12,178 nucleotides of DNA from Actinomycetales bacterium (lineage in GTDB: Bacteria; Actinomycetota; Actinomycetes; Actinomycetales; Cellulomonadaceae): NCBI GenBank assembly GCA_015655615.1, contig JAATES010000031.1:1-12178 (forward strand). Reading direction: 5' to 3'. The notes below the pieces were generated by a model that saw only the letters and a list, made by a program, of their open reading frames with translations, had not been told where the DNA came from and did no database searches. Made by a program: the position numbers and the translations under genes. Shown here in pieces: positions 1-6,522 of this stretch. Every line of letters starts with the position of its first letter. Within the stretch, counting starts at the first letter, position 1.

Positions 1-1041
1 GAAGACCTCCCTCGCCTGGGCGGCGAGACGTTCGTGCATCTCCATACTCCGAGCATCCGCCAGCAGGTCCACCACCGCATGCTGGTCCGAGCCCACCGCC
101 AGGCGGCAACCGGCCGCACGCAGCCGCGCCATGGGGGCCAGACCGTCTCCCAGGTCCTGTTCCGTGCTCGGGCACGAGCAGGCTGTCGTGCCCGAGTCCC
201 CCAGCAGGGCGATGTCGTCATCCGTCAGGTGGACCGCATGCACCGCGGTGGTCCGTGGGCCCCAGACCCCTGCCTCGGCCATCACCTGTGCCGGTGTCCT
301 GCCATAGGCCTCCTGGCACCGCTGGTTCTCCTGGACCTGCTCGGAGAGGTGGACGTGCAACGGAGCGGCGGCGTCCTGCGCCCATCGAACCACCTCCGGG
401 AGCTGGTCCGGAGGGACCGCCCGGACCGAATGGATGGCCGCGCCGACCCGGAATCCGTCGCCCGGTGCGTCTCCCACGCTCTGGCGCAGGTCCTCCACCC
501 GGGCGGCCCAGCGCTCGGCGTCGCCGTCGCCGAACCGGATCTGCGCTCCGGTCAACTGCTCGCCGATGCCTCCGGCGAGGTAGCAGGTGTCGAGCAGGGT
601 CAGGCTGACACCGGCGTCCGCGGCCGCCTGGCGCAGAACCCATGCCATCGTGTGGGGGTCCGCATAGCTCCGGCCCCCCGGCGCATGGTGCAGGTAGTGG
701 AACTCGCCCACCGCGGCGACTCCGGCCAGGGCCATCTCTGCGTACAGTGCCCGGGCCAGGGCCAGGTAGGTATCCGGGGTCAGGCGGTCCGCGAGCGCGT
801 ACATCGCCCGGCGCCAGGACCAGAAGTCGCCCGGGGCCGACACCCCGCGAAGCGCCCGGTGAAAGGCATGCGAGTGGGCGTTCGCAAAAGCCGGGAGCAC
901 CAGGCCAGGCAGCCGCTGGTCAGCAGGCTGCGCCACCGCGCCGACCTCGACGGCCTCGATCCGGCCTGCGGCAGTGATGATCCGCACGTCAGACCTCACA
1001 CCGCCGGGCAGCCAGGCCGAGCCGCACCAGTAGGCCGTCAT
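1..1041 (-). CDS. hutF: Formimidoylglutamate deiminase HutF (3' end cut by window)
   Basis: Cytosolic, metal-dependent amidohydrolase-superfamily enzyme that converts N-formimino-L-glutamate to N-formyl-L-glutamate and ammonia in the five-step histidine pathway. I translated it by hand from ATG at 1041: 347 residues run open to base 1 with no stop, so the C-terminus (about 100 residues of a usual ~450) lies outside. Visible motifs are the metal-binding AHSHAFHRAL at residues 55-64 (H56, H58), EFHYLHH at 113-119, LHVHLSEQ at 228-235 (H231 the probable ligand), a VHAVHL segment at 267-272 and VGSDQH at 316-321 with the conserved metal Asp D319. The His and Asp set expected of HutF is present. 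The start overlaps the stop of the upstream M20 gene by 4 bp (ATGA) and has no clear Shine-Dalgarno of its own, which suggests translational coupling. HutI, the enzyme before it in the pathway, may lie just downstream. The family call is confident. Confidence 0.93.
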   Translation of the reverse strand, partial: MTAYWCGSAWLPGGVRSDVRIITAAGRIEAVEVGAVAQPADQRLPGLVLPAFANAHSHAFHRALRGVSAPGDFWSWRRAMYALADRLTPDTYLALARALYAEMALAGVAAVGEFHYLHHAPGGRSYADPHTMAWVLRQAAADAGVSLTLLDTCYLAGGIGEQLTGAQIRFGDGDAERWAARVEDLRQSVGDAPGDGFRVGAAIHSVRAVPPDQLPEVVRWAQDAAAPLHVHLSEQVQENQRCQEAYGRTPAQVMAEAGVWGPRTTAVHAVHLTDDDIALLGDSGTTACSCPSTEQDLGDGLAPMARLRAAGCRLAVGSDQHAVVDLLADARSMEMHERLAAQAREVF

Positions 1042-2288
1042 CGCGCTGCCCGTGCGGACGACCACTGCGCCAGCGCCCGGGCGAGCACCGCGACAGCGGC
1101 CAGGCAGTCCTCCTCGCGTGCGCCCTCGCCTACGGCGTGCGAGATCCCGGTGGGGTTGCGGACGAAGATCATGGCGCTGGGGATTCCCGCCTGGGACAGG
1201 ATGCCCGCGTCATGCCCGGCCCCGGTGCCGAGCCGCGGTGCGTCGAGGCCGAGCTGGTGCGTCGCGGTGGCCAGGTCAGTCACCACTGCGTCGTCGAAGT
1301 CGACCCCTGCCGTCCAGGATTCCCGTACCGGCTCAGCGAAGGCGAGGTCAGCGAGCACCGCCTCGATGCTCTCCGTGCGGACCGCCCGGATGTCCAGCCA
1401 GGCCGTGGCCCGGCTCGCGATCACATTCGTCCCCCCGGGCTCGACCAGGACCCGCCCCACTGTGGCACGCGCCTCATGCTGCCGAGCAGACCGGCGCACC
1501 GCAAGGACGAACTCGGCGAGCCCGATGACAGGGTCGTCCCGGTCCTCGAGGGCCGTGGTGCCCGCGTGATTCCCGGTGCCGTTGATGGTGACACGCCACC
1601 GGCCGTGCGGCCAGATGGCGGTGCCGACGGCCAGCGGATCCCCCGAGGCCTCCTGGCTGAGTCCCTGCTCCACGTGAACCTCGACGAACCTCGCCACGCG
1701 GCCCAGCGCCTGCCGGTCCGGCCCACAGGCCTCCGGCGCGGGAGCGCTGTCGTCGCCCTGGACCCGGGCATCCTCCAGCGCCTGTGACAACGCGGTCCCG
1801 GCATCGTCGGTCAGTGCGAGGGCCCGGGCCGGCTCCAGCGCGCCGGTCAGCACCCGCGATCCCACGCAGGCGATCCCGAACCGCCCCCCCTCCTCATCGC
1901 TGAAGCAGACCACGGCGATGGGCCGGTGCGGAGTGAAACCCTGGGCCCGGAGCTCATCGACGGCCGCGAGTGCCGCGACCACCCCCAGAGGGCCGTCGTA
2001 GGCGCCGCCACCGGGAACGGAGTCCAGGTGGCTTCCGGTGGCGATGCCCGGGCCGTCGGCATCGGGGTCACCCCACCAGCCCCAGATGTTCCCGGCCCGA
2101 TCGACATGCTCGACCAGGGCGCGGGTCGCCAGCTCGGCCCGGAACCAGGCGCGCAAGGTCAGGTCCTCCTGCGTCCAGGCCAGGCGCCGGTAGGTCCCGT
2201 CCGCCTCCCGCCCCACGGGTTCGAGGTCCGCCCAGCACCTGCGAAACGTCGCGGCGGCGGCCGGTGACACCGTCGGCGATGCACTCAT
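1038..2288 (-). CDS. M20-family N-carbamoyl/N-formyl amino-acid amidohydrolase (allantoate amidohydrolase-like) of the hut operon
   Basis: A 416-residue binuclear-metal amidohydrolase of the hydantoinase/carbamoylase (AllC-like) branch of peptidase family M20. These cytosolic enzymes cleave N-carbamoyl or related N-acyl groups from amino acids. Metal and catalytic signatures are all visible: GSHLDS (85-90, H87), AYDGPLG (96-102, D98), SDEEGGRFG (130-138, E132/E133), EVHVEQG (203-209, H205), the dimerisation-domain GTGNHAGTT (237-245), LDIR (298-301), GAGHDAG (356-362) and GISHAVGE (381-388, H384). Length is normal. The ATG at 2288 overlaps the hutU stop (ATGA) with GAGG about 8 bases upstream, and the 3' end overlaps the hutF start in the same way. 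An in-frame extension to 2792 lies wholly inside hutU and lacks family similarity, so I rejected it. Known of the family: some L-carbamoylases also hydrolyse N-formyl amino acids. Inference: in this operon it probably deformylates N-formylglutamate, filling the HutG role. Allantoate or N-carbamoyl substrates remain possible. Confidence 0.9.
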   Translation of the reverse strand: MSASPTVSPAAAATFRRCWADLEPVGREADGTYRRLAWTQEDLTLRAWFRAELATRALVEHVDRAGNIWGWWGDPDADGPGIATGSHLDSVPGGGAYDGPLGVVAALAAVDELRAQGFTPHRPIAVVCFSDEEGGRFGIACVGSRVLTGALEPARALALTDDAGTALSQALEDARVQGDDSAPAPEACGPDRQALGRVARFVEVHVEQGLSQEASGDPLAVGTAIWPHGRWRVTINGTGNHAGTTALEDRDDPVIGLAEFVLAVRRSARQHEARATVGRVLVEPGGTNVIASRATAWLDIRAVRTESIEAVLADLAFAEPVRESWTAGVDFDDAVVTDLATATHQLGLDAPRLGTGAGHDAGILSQAGIPSAMIFVRNPTGISHAVGEGAREEDCLAAVAVLARALAQWSSARAAR

Positions 2289-3949
2289 CGCTGAGCCTCG
2301 GCGTCCATCGGGATGATCAGCCCGCCGCGGACCGCGGCCTCGCGCGCCTCGTCGTAGCCTGCGTCGACGTGTCGCAGCACGCCCATGGCCGGGTCGTTGC
2401 CCAGCACCCGGGCCAGCTTGCGCGCCGCGAGAGGCGTGCCATCGGCGACGCACACCTGACCGGCGTGGATGGAGCGGCCCATGCCCACACCGCCACCTTG
2501 GTGCAGCGAGACCCAGGTCGCTCCGGAGGAGGCGGCCACCAGGCCGTTGAGCAGCGGCCAGTCGGCGATCGCGTCGGAGCCGTCGCGCATGCCCTCGGTC
2601 TCCCGGTAGGGCGAGGCGACCGATCCCGAGTCCAGGTGGTCCCGGCCGATCGCGATCGGAGCACTGAGGCGACCCTCGGCCACCAGCTCGTTGAACCGCA
2701 GCCCGGCCTTGTCGCGCTCGCCGTGGCCCAGCCAGCAGATCCGCGCCGGCAGTCCCTGGAACGCCACCTTCTGCTGCGCGGCCCGGATCCACCGGTGCAG
2801 GTGGTCGTTGTCGGGGAACAGCTCGAGGATCGCCTCGTCGGTGACCTCGATGTCATGCGGGTCTCCCGAGAGCGCGGCCCAGCGGAACGGTCCCTTGCCC
2901 TCGGCGAACAGCGGGCGGATGTAGGCCGGGACGAAGCCGGGGTAGGCGAAGGCCCGCTCATAGCCGCCCAGCTGCGCCTCGGTGCGCAGCGAGTTCCCGT
3001 AGTCGAACACCTCGGCACCGGCGTCGAGGAAGCCGACCATCGCCGCCACGTGGCGGGCCATGGACTCCCGGGCCCGGTCGGTGAAGGCGGCCGGGTCGGC
3101 CGCAGCCAGATCATGCCAGTCCTCAACGGCGACCCCCGAGGGCAGGTAGGACAGGGGGTCGTGTGCCGAGGTCTGGTCGGTCACCACGTCGACCTCGACG
3201 CCGCGGCGCAACAGTTCCGGGAGGACGTCGGCCGTGTTGCCCACCAGCCCGACGGACAGCGCGGTGTGGTCGGCCTTGGCCCGGGTGACCAGGGCGATGG
3301 CGGTGTCGAGATCGGTCTCGACCCGGTCGAGGTAGCGTTCGGCGACCCGTCGGTGCAACTTCGCCTCGTCGGCCTCGATGATCAGGCAGACGCCGCCGTT
3401 GAGGGTGACGGCCAGCGGCTGGGCGCCGCCCATGCCCCCGCAGCCACCGGTCAGCGTCAACGTCCCGGCCAACGTGCCGCCAAAGCGTTTCTCGGCGACC
3501 GCTGCCAGCGTCTCGTAGGTGCCCTGCAGGATTCCCTGCGCGCCGATGTAGATCCAGGAACCGGCGGTCATCTGGCCGTACATGGTGAGACCGAGGTCCT
3601 CCAGACGGCGGAACTCCGGCCAGTTCGCCCAGTCACCCACCAGGTTGGAGTTGGCGATCAGCACGCGCGGCGCCCACTCGTGGGTGGTCAGGACGCCGAC
3701 GGGCTTTCCGGACTGCACCAGGAGGGTCTCGTCCTCCTTCAAGTCCGTCAGCGTGCGCACGATGGCGTCGTAGGCCTCCCAGGACCGGGCGGCCCGGCCG
3801 GTTCCGCCATAGACGACCAGGTCGTCGGGTCGTTCCGCGACCTGCGGGTCGAGGTTGTTCATCAGCATCCGCAGGGGGGCCTCCGTCTGCCAGCTGCGAG
3901 CCGTCAGCGTGGTTCCGCGCGGGGCGCGCACCGGTCGAGCTCCGATCAT
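2285..3949 (-). CDS. hutU: Urocanate hydratase (urocanase)
   Basis: Second enzyme of histidine degradation: adds water to urocanate to give 4-imidazolone-5-propionate, using tightly bound NAD+ as an electrophile. The product is a cytosolic dimer-type protein of 554 residues, the normal size. Visible family blocks are [12 protein letters not shown] (79-90), a glycine-rich [14 protein letters not shown] (134-147), [12 protein letters not shown] (167-178), DYGNSLR (316-322), and [10 protein letters not shown] (403-412), in which C405 matches the conserved active-site cysteine. The C-terminal [17 protein letters not shown] (483-499) is also typical. The ATG at 3949 is supported by a perfect AGGAGG six bases upstream. 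It lies 48 bp downstream of hutH and overlaps the following M20 gene by 4 bp, so it is an operon member. Nothing is missing or broken. Confidence 0.97.
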   Translation of the reverse strand: MIGARPVRAPRGTTLTARSWQTEAPLRMLMNNLDPQVAERPDDLVVYGGTGRAARSWEAYDAIVRTLTDLKEDETLLVQSGKPVGVLTTHEWAPRVLIANSNLVGDWANWPEFRRLEDLGLTMYGQMTAGSWIYIGAQGILQGTYETLAAVAEKRFGGTLAGTLTLTGGCGGMGGAQPLAVTLNGGVCLIIEADEAKLHRRVAERYLDRVETDLDTAIALVTRAKADHTALSVGLVGNTADVLPELLRRGVEVDVVTDQTSAHDPLSYLPSGVAVEDWHDLAAADPAAFTDRARESMARHVAAMVGFLDAGAEVFDYGNSLRTEAQLGGYERAFAYPGFVPAYIRPLFAEGKGPFRWAALSGDPHDIEVTDEAILELFPDNDHLHRWIRAAQQKVAFQGLPARICWLGHGERDKAGLRFNELVAEGRLSAPIAIGRDHLDSGSVASPYRETEGMRDGSDAIADWPLLNGLVAASSGATWVSLHQGGGVGMGRSIHAGQVCVADGTPLAARKLARVLGNDPAMGVLRHVDAGYDEAREAAVRGGLIIPMDAEAQR

Positions 3950-3955
3950 CGTCTT

Positions 3956-3961
3956 CCTCCT
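3956..3961 (-). promoter_or_regulatory. Shine-Dalgarno site of hutU
   Basis: The minus strand reads AGGAGG six bases before the ATG at 3949. This is an optimal ribosome binding site in the 48-bp hutH-hutU gap. It fixes the hutU start and shows that hutU is translated independently of hutH, whereas the two downstream genes rely on overlap coupling. Confidence 0.85.
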
Positions 3962-3997
3962 ATGCCTGGGTGTGCCTGTGGATGTGCCGGTCTGGCC

Positions 3998-5587
3998 TCA
4001 GTGCAGCTGCGCGACCATTCGGGCCGCGTTGACCACGGCACCCGAGCGGACGTGCTCCGCCGCCTGCTCGATCTGCGGGGACAGCCACTCGTCCGGTCCG
4101 GGACCGTGGGCGAAGGCCCGCACCAGGTTGCGCACGGCTGCCGTGGCCGGGGCCGGCTGCAAGGGCGAACGCAGATCCTGAGCCCGCGCTGCCGTCAGGA
4201 CCTCGATCCCGACGACCCGGGCGAGCGCGTCGACCCCCCGGCGCAGCTTGCGTGCGGCCGACCAGCCCATCGAGACGTGGTCCTCCTGCATGGCCGAGGA
4301 CGGGATGGAGTCCACGCTCGCGGGTACGGCCAGGCGCTTGAGCTCGGAGACCATGGCGGCGGCGGTGTACTGGGCGATCATGAGCCCCGAGTCGACCCCC
4401 GGGTCGTCGGCCAGGAACGGCGGCAGCCCGCTGTTCCTCGAGACGTCGAGGAAGCGGTCGATGCGACGCTCCGAGATCGACGCGACGTCGGCGACGACGA
4501 TCGCCAGGAAGTCCAGCACGTACGCGAGTGGCGCGCCGTGGAAGTTGCCGTTGGACTCGACCCGACCGTCCGGGGTGACCACGGGGTTGTCGATGGCCGA
4601 TCCCAGCTCCACCTCCGCGACGCTGCGGGCATAGGCGACCGTGTCCCGCGCGCCGCCGTGCACCTGCGGGGCGCACCGCAGCGAGTAGGCGTCCTGCACC
4701 CGGGTGCATTCGGGACCACGGTGGCTCGCCATGATCTGCGACCCCTGCAGCATCGACGTGATCGTCGCCGCGGAGACCCGCTGCCCGGCGTGCGGGCGCA
4801 GGCGCTGCAGATCGGCGGCGAAGACCGCGTCCGTGCCCATCAGGCTCTCCACGCTCATCGCGGCGGCGATGTCGACCGCCGTCAGCAGGTTCTCGAGGTC
4901 GTGGATCGCCAGGCAGAGCTGGCCGAGCATGCCGTCGGTGCCGTTGATCAGCGCCAGCCCCTCCTTCTCCCGGAGCACCACGGGAGTCAGACCGGCCTCG
5001 GCCAGCGCCTCCCCGGCGGCCAGGAGCCGGCCGTCGTGGTCGCGGACCTCGCCTTCGCCCATCAGTGCGAGCGCACAGTGGGCCAAGGGGGCGAGGTCGC
5101 CGGAACATCCGAGGGACCCGTATTCGCGGACGACGGGGGTGATCCCCGCGTTGATCATTCCGGCATAGGTGGCCGCGACCTCCGGACGGACCCCGGTCCG
5201 CCCGGTCGCCAGCGTGGAGAGACGCAGCAGCATCAGGGCGCGGACCACTTCGCGTTCCACCTCGGGGCCGGTGCCCGCCGCATGGGAGCGGACCAGGCTG
5301 CGTTGCAGCTGAGCGCGCATCTCGTGCGGTATGTGCTTGGTCGCGAGGGCACCGAAGCCGGTGGAGACCCCGTAATGCGCCACGGTGTCGTCCGCGAGTG
5401 ACTCGATGACGGACCGCGTCGCCGCGATCTGCGCGAGCGCGTCGTCGTCCAGCTGGATCGGCGCGTCGTACCGCGCACAGGCGACCACGTCCTCCACGGT
5501 CAATGGCCCCACCCCCACGATGACCACCTGGGGCAAGGGGGCGCCGGTGTGCAACGGGGTGCTGGGTGAACTCGGAAGCGTCGTCAT
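3998..5587 (-). CDS. hutH: Histidine ammonia-lyase (histidase) with Cys-Ser-Gly MIO tripeptide
   Basis: First enzyme of the pathway: eliminates ammonia from L-histidine to give trans-urocanate. It belongs to the MIO-dependent aromatic amino-acid lyases, which are cytosolic homotetramers. The 529-residue protein has the lyase signature YGSLGCSGDLAPLAH (156-170). The MIO cofactor should form from C161-S162-G163, where most characterised histidases have Ala-Ser-Gly. Other visible residues are HYGVSTGFG (71-79, catalytic-loop Tyr72), SHAAG (101-105), NGNFHG (346-351) and SSAMQEDHVSMG (430-441), which holds the conserved active-site Glu. The chosen ATG at 5587 has only a weak purine-rich GAAAG upstream. 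The open frame continues to 5722, but that extension runs through the divergent regulator gene and its operator, so I rejected it. The N-terminal ~20 residues before the family-like VGPLTVEDV are unconserved, so a slightly later GTG start is possible. It is the first gene of the leftward hut operon. Confidence 0.96.
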   Translation of the reverse strand: MTTLPSSPSTPLHTGAPLPQVVIVGVGPLTVEDVVACARYDAPIQLDDDALAQIAATRSVIESLADDTVAHYGVSTGFGALATKHIPHEMRAQLQRSLVRSHAAGTGPEVEREVVRALMLLRLSTLATGRTGVRPEVAATYAGMINAGITPVVREYGSLGCSGDLAPLAHCALALMGEGEVRDHDGRLLAAGEALAEAGLTPVVLREKEGLALINGTDGMLGQLCLAIHDLENLLTAVDIAAAMSVESLMGTDAVFAADLQRLRPHAGQRVSAATITSMLQGSQIMASHRGPECTRVQDAYSLRCAPQVHGGARDTVAYARSVAEVELGSAIDNPVVTPDGRVESNGNFHGAPLAYVLDFLAIVVADVASISERRIDRFLDVSRNSGLPPFLADDPGVDSGLMIAQYTAAAMVSELKRLAVPASVDSIPSSAMQEDHVSMGWSAARKLRRGVDALARVVGIEVLTAARAQDLRSPLQPAPATAAVRNLVRAFAHGPGPDEWLSPQIEQAAEHVRSGAVVNAARMVAQLH

Positions 5588-5648
5588 ATGTCCATCTTTC
5601 GCACCATCTCGGTGACGAAGAAGGCATTCCTGCGCGATACTGTCTGGT
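5588..5648. promoter_or_regulatory. Divergent hutH / hutR promoter region
   Basis: These 61 bp separate the start codons of the leftward hut operon and the rightward IclR-type regulator, so both promoters must lie here or run into the coding starts. On the minus strand a CTGACA (plus-strand 5650-5655) resembles a -35 box and lies inside the inverted repeat. The best matching -10 about 18 bp on, AGGAAT (5626-5631), is weak. A bound regulator would block RNA polymerase at hutH. The promoter assignments are inferred by eye only. Confidence 0.5.
5638..5643 (+). promoter_or_regulatory. Possible -10 box for a leaderless regulator transcript
   Basis: TACTGT fits the TAnnnT pattern of actinobacterial -10 elements and ends five bases before the regulator's ATG at 5649. 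A transcript starting at that A would be leaderless, which fits the absence of a Shine-Dalgarno before the ATG. The -35 is poor: GTGACG at 5612-5617 gives a 20-bp spacer. This is inference. Confidence 0.3.
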
Positions 5649-5660
5649 ATGTCAGACAGT
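5639..5660. promoter_or_regulatory. Inverted repeat, probable operator of the IclR-type hut regulator
   Basis: ACTGTCTG (5639-5646), a 6-base spacer and CAGACAGT (5653-5660) form a perfect 8-bp inverted repeat. It covers the regulator's start codon and its likely -10 box, in the divergent region shared with hutH. The inner 14 bases follow TCTG-N2-AT-N2-CAGA. As I remember it, the published motif for the IclR-type HutR of Corynebacterium resistens is TCTGwwATwCCAGA; this site agrees at both TCTG/CAGA arms and the central AT. Position, symmetry and motif agree, so control of both hutH and the regulator itself is likely. Binding is not demonstrated here. Confidence 0.72.
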
Positions 5661-6506
5661 TCATCCCCCGGTGACATAGGACGGAAAGCTCTGCCATCCA
5701 GTGGTAAGCCCACGGTCCTCACTCCCGGGTATCAGAGGGCGCGCAGCACACCCGTCCCCGTCCCCGCCGCCGACGCGGCTCTGCGGATCCTGCGGCTGAT
5801 CTCGGAGCAAGGTGCCCAGCGGGCCTCGTCGATCGCCCTGGCACTGTCGCTTCCGCGGTCGAGCGTGTATCAGCTGCTCAAGGTCCTCATCGATCAGGGC
5901 TTCGTCGTCCACCTGCCCGGTGAACGACGCTACGAACTCGGAGTGGTCGCGTTCGAGCTCGGTTCCGCGTTCTCCCGCCAGGTGCCAATAGCCCGGCTGG
6001 CCCGGCCGATCCTCGCCAGGCTCGTCGATCAGATCGGGCAGAACGCCCATCTGGCGGTCCTGCACGGCAATGAGGTCCTCTACGTCGTCGAAGAGCGCGC
6101 CGCCCGGCGTCCCCCCCTGGTCACGAACGTCGGCGTCCGGCTCCCCAGCCACCTCACGGCCTCGGGGCGCGCCATGCTCGCGCACCTCAGCCCCGCACAG
6201 CTGCTGGCGCTCTATCCCACCTCGGCGGCGTTCACCCAGCGCACCGACGTGGGGCCTACGCGGATCTCCGAGCTGCGAGCCGTCCTGTCGCAGGTGCGCC
6301 AGAGCGGCTGGGCGCGCGAGGAGGGGGACATCACCCCGGGATTCTCCTCGGTGGCAGCCGCCGTGATGGACCACCGGGGGCACCCCGCCGCGGGCCTGGC
6401 CATCACCTATGAGGCAGCAGACGTCGATCCGGCGCAGCAGTCACGACTGGCTGCCGCAGCGATCCGGGCGGCGGGTGACCTCGGTCAGCGGCTTCGTCCG
6501 CGCTGA
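5649..6506 (+). CDS. hutR: IclR-family transcriptional regulator, probable HutR
   Basis: DNA-binding regulator of 285 residues with the IclR layout. About 40 low-complexity N-terminal residues are followed by a winged helix-turn-helix (about 41-95; recognition region LSLPRSSVYQLLKVLIDQGFV around 67-86) and a C-terminal GAF-like effector domain. That domain includes GVRLPSHLTASGRAML (162-177) and EEGDITPGFSSVAAAVMD (224-241), blocks typical of IclR ligand pockets. It is divergent from the hut operon across 61 bp, and a palindrome overlaps its start, which supports a role as local hut regulator and autoregulation. Histidine or urocanate is the likely effector, but this is inferred. ATG 5649 is the only in-frame start before the HTH and lacks a Shine-Dalgarno, so the mRNA may be leaderless. 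The N-terminal extension before the HTH is longer than in most IclR proteins. It ends 16 bp from the convergent transporter operon. Confidence 0.9.
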   Translation: MSDSSSPGDIGRKALPSSGKPTVLTPGYQRARSTPVPVPAADAALRILRLISEQGAQRASSIALALSLPRSSVYQLLKVLIDQGFVVHLPGERRYELGVVAFELGSAFSRQVPIARLARPILARLVDQIGQNAHLAVLHGNEVLYVVEERAARRPPLVTNVGVRLPSHLTASGRAMLAHLSPAQLLALYPTSAAFTQRTDVGPTRISELRAVLSQVRQSGWAREEGDITPGFSSVAAAVMDHRGHPAAGLAITYEAADVDPAQQSRLAAAAIRAAGDLGQRLRPR

Positions 6507-6522
6507 CCTGCGCAGCTGGCTC

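Noticed and set aside
34..1569. Plus-strand open frame of 511 codons opposite hutF and the M20 gene
   Set aside because: Shadow of the minus-strand hutF/M20 reading frames; composition is Arg/Pro/Ala-rich and matches no family I know.
2289..2792. 168-codon N-terminal extension of the M20 gene
   Set aside because: It lies inside hutU, is low-complexity, and the ATG at 2288 has the right overlap, GAGG site and family-typical protein length.
3950..3997. Possible second promoter or riboswitch between hutH and hutU
   Set aside because: The 48 bp hold only a ribosome site; I see no -35/-10 pair and no conserved RNA fold.
1970..5401. Plus-strand open frame of 1143 codons opposite hutU and hutH
   Set aside because: It is antisense to two clearly recognisable enzymes, its translation is low-complexity Arg/Gly/His/Val-rich with no domain I recognise, and high GC at third positions suppresses stops in this antisense frame.
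3960..5627. Minus-strand 555-codon frame overlapping hutH in another frame
   Set aside because: The translation is Arg/Gly/Asp-rich and unlike any family, while the overlapping hutH frame has all lyase motifs.
5588..5722. 45-codon N-terminal extension of histidase
   Set aside because: It would run through the regulator's coding start and the palindrome; ATG 5587 gives a normal-size enzyme.
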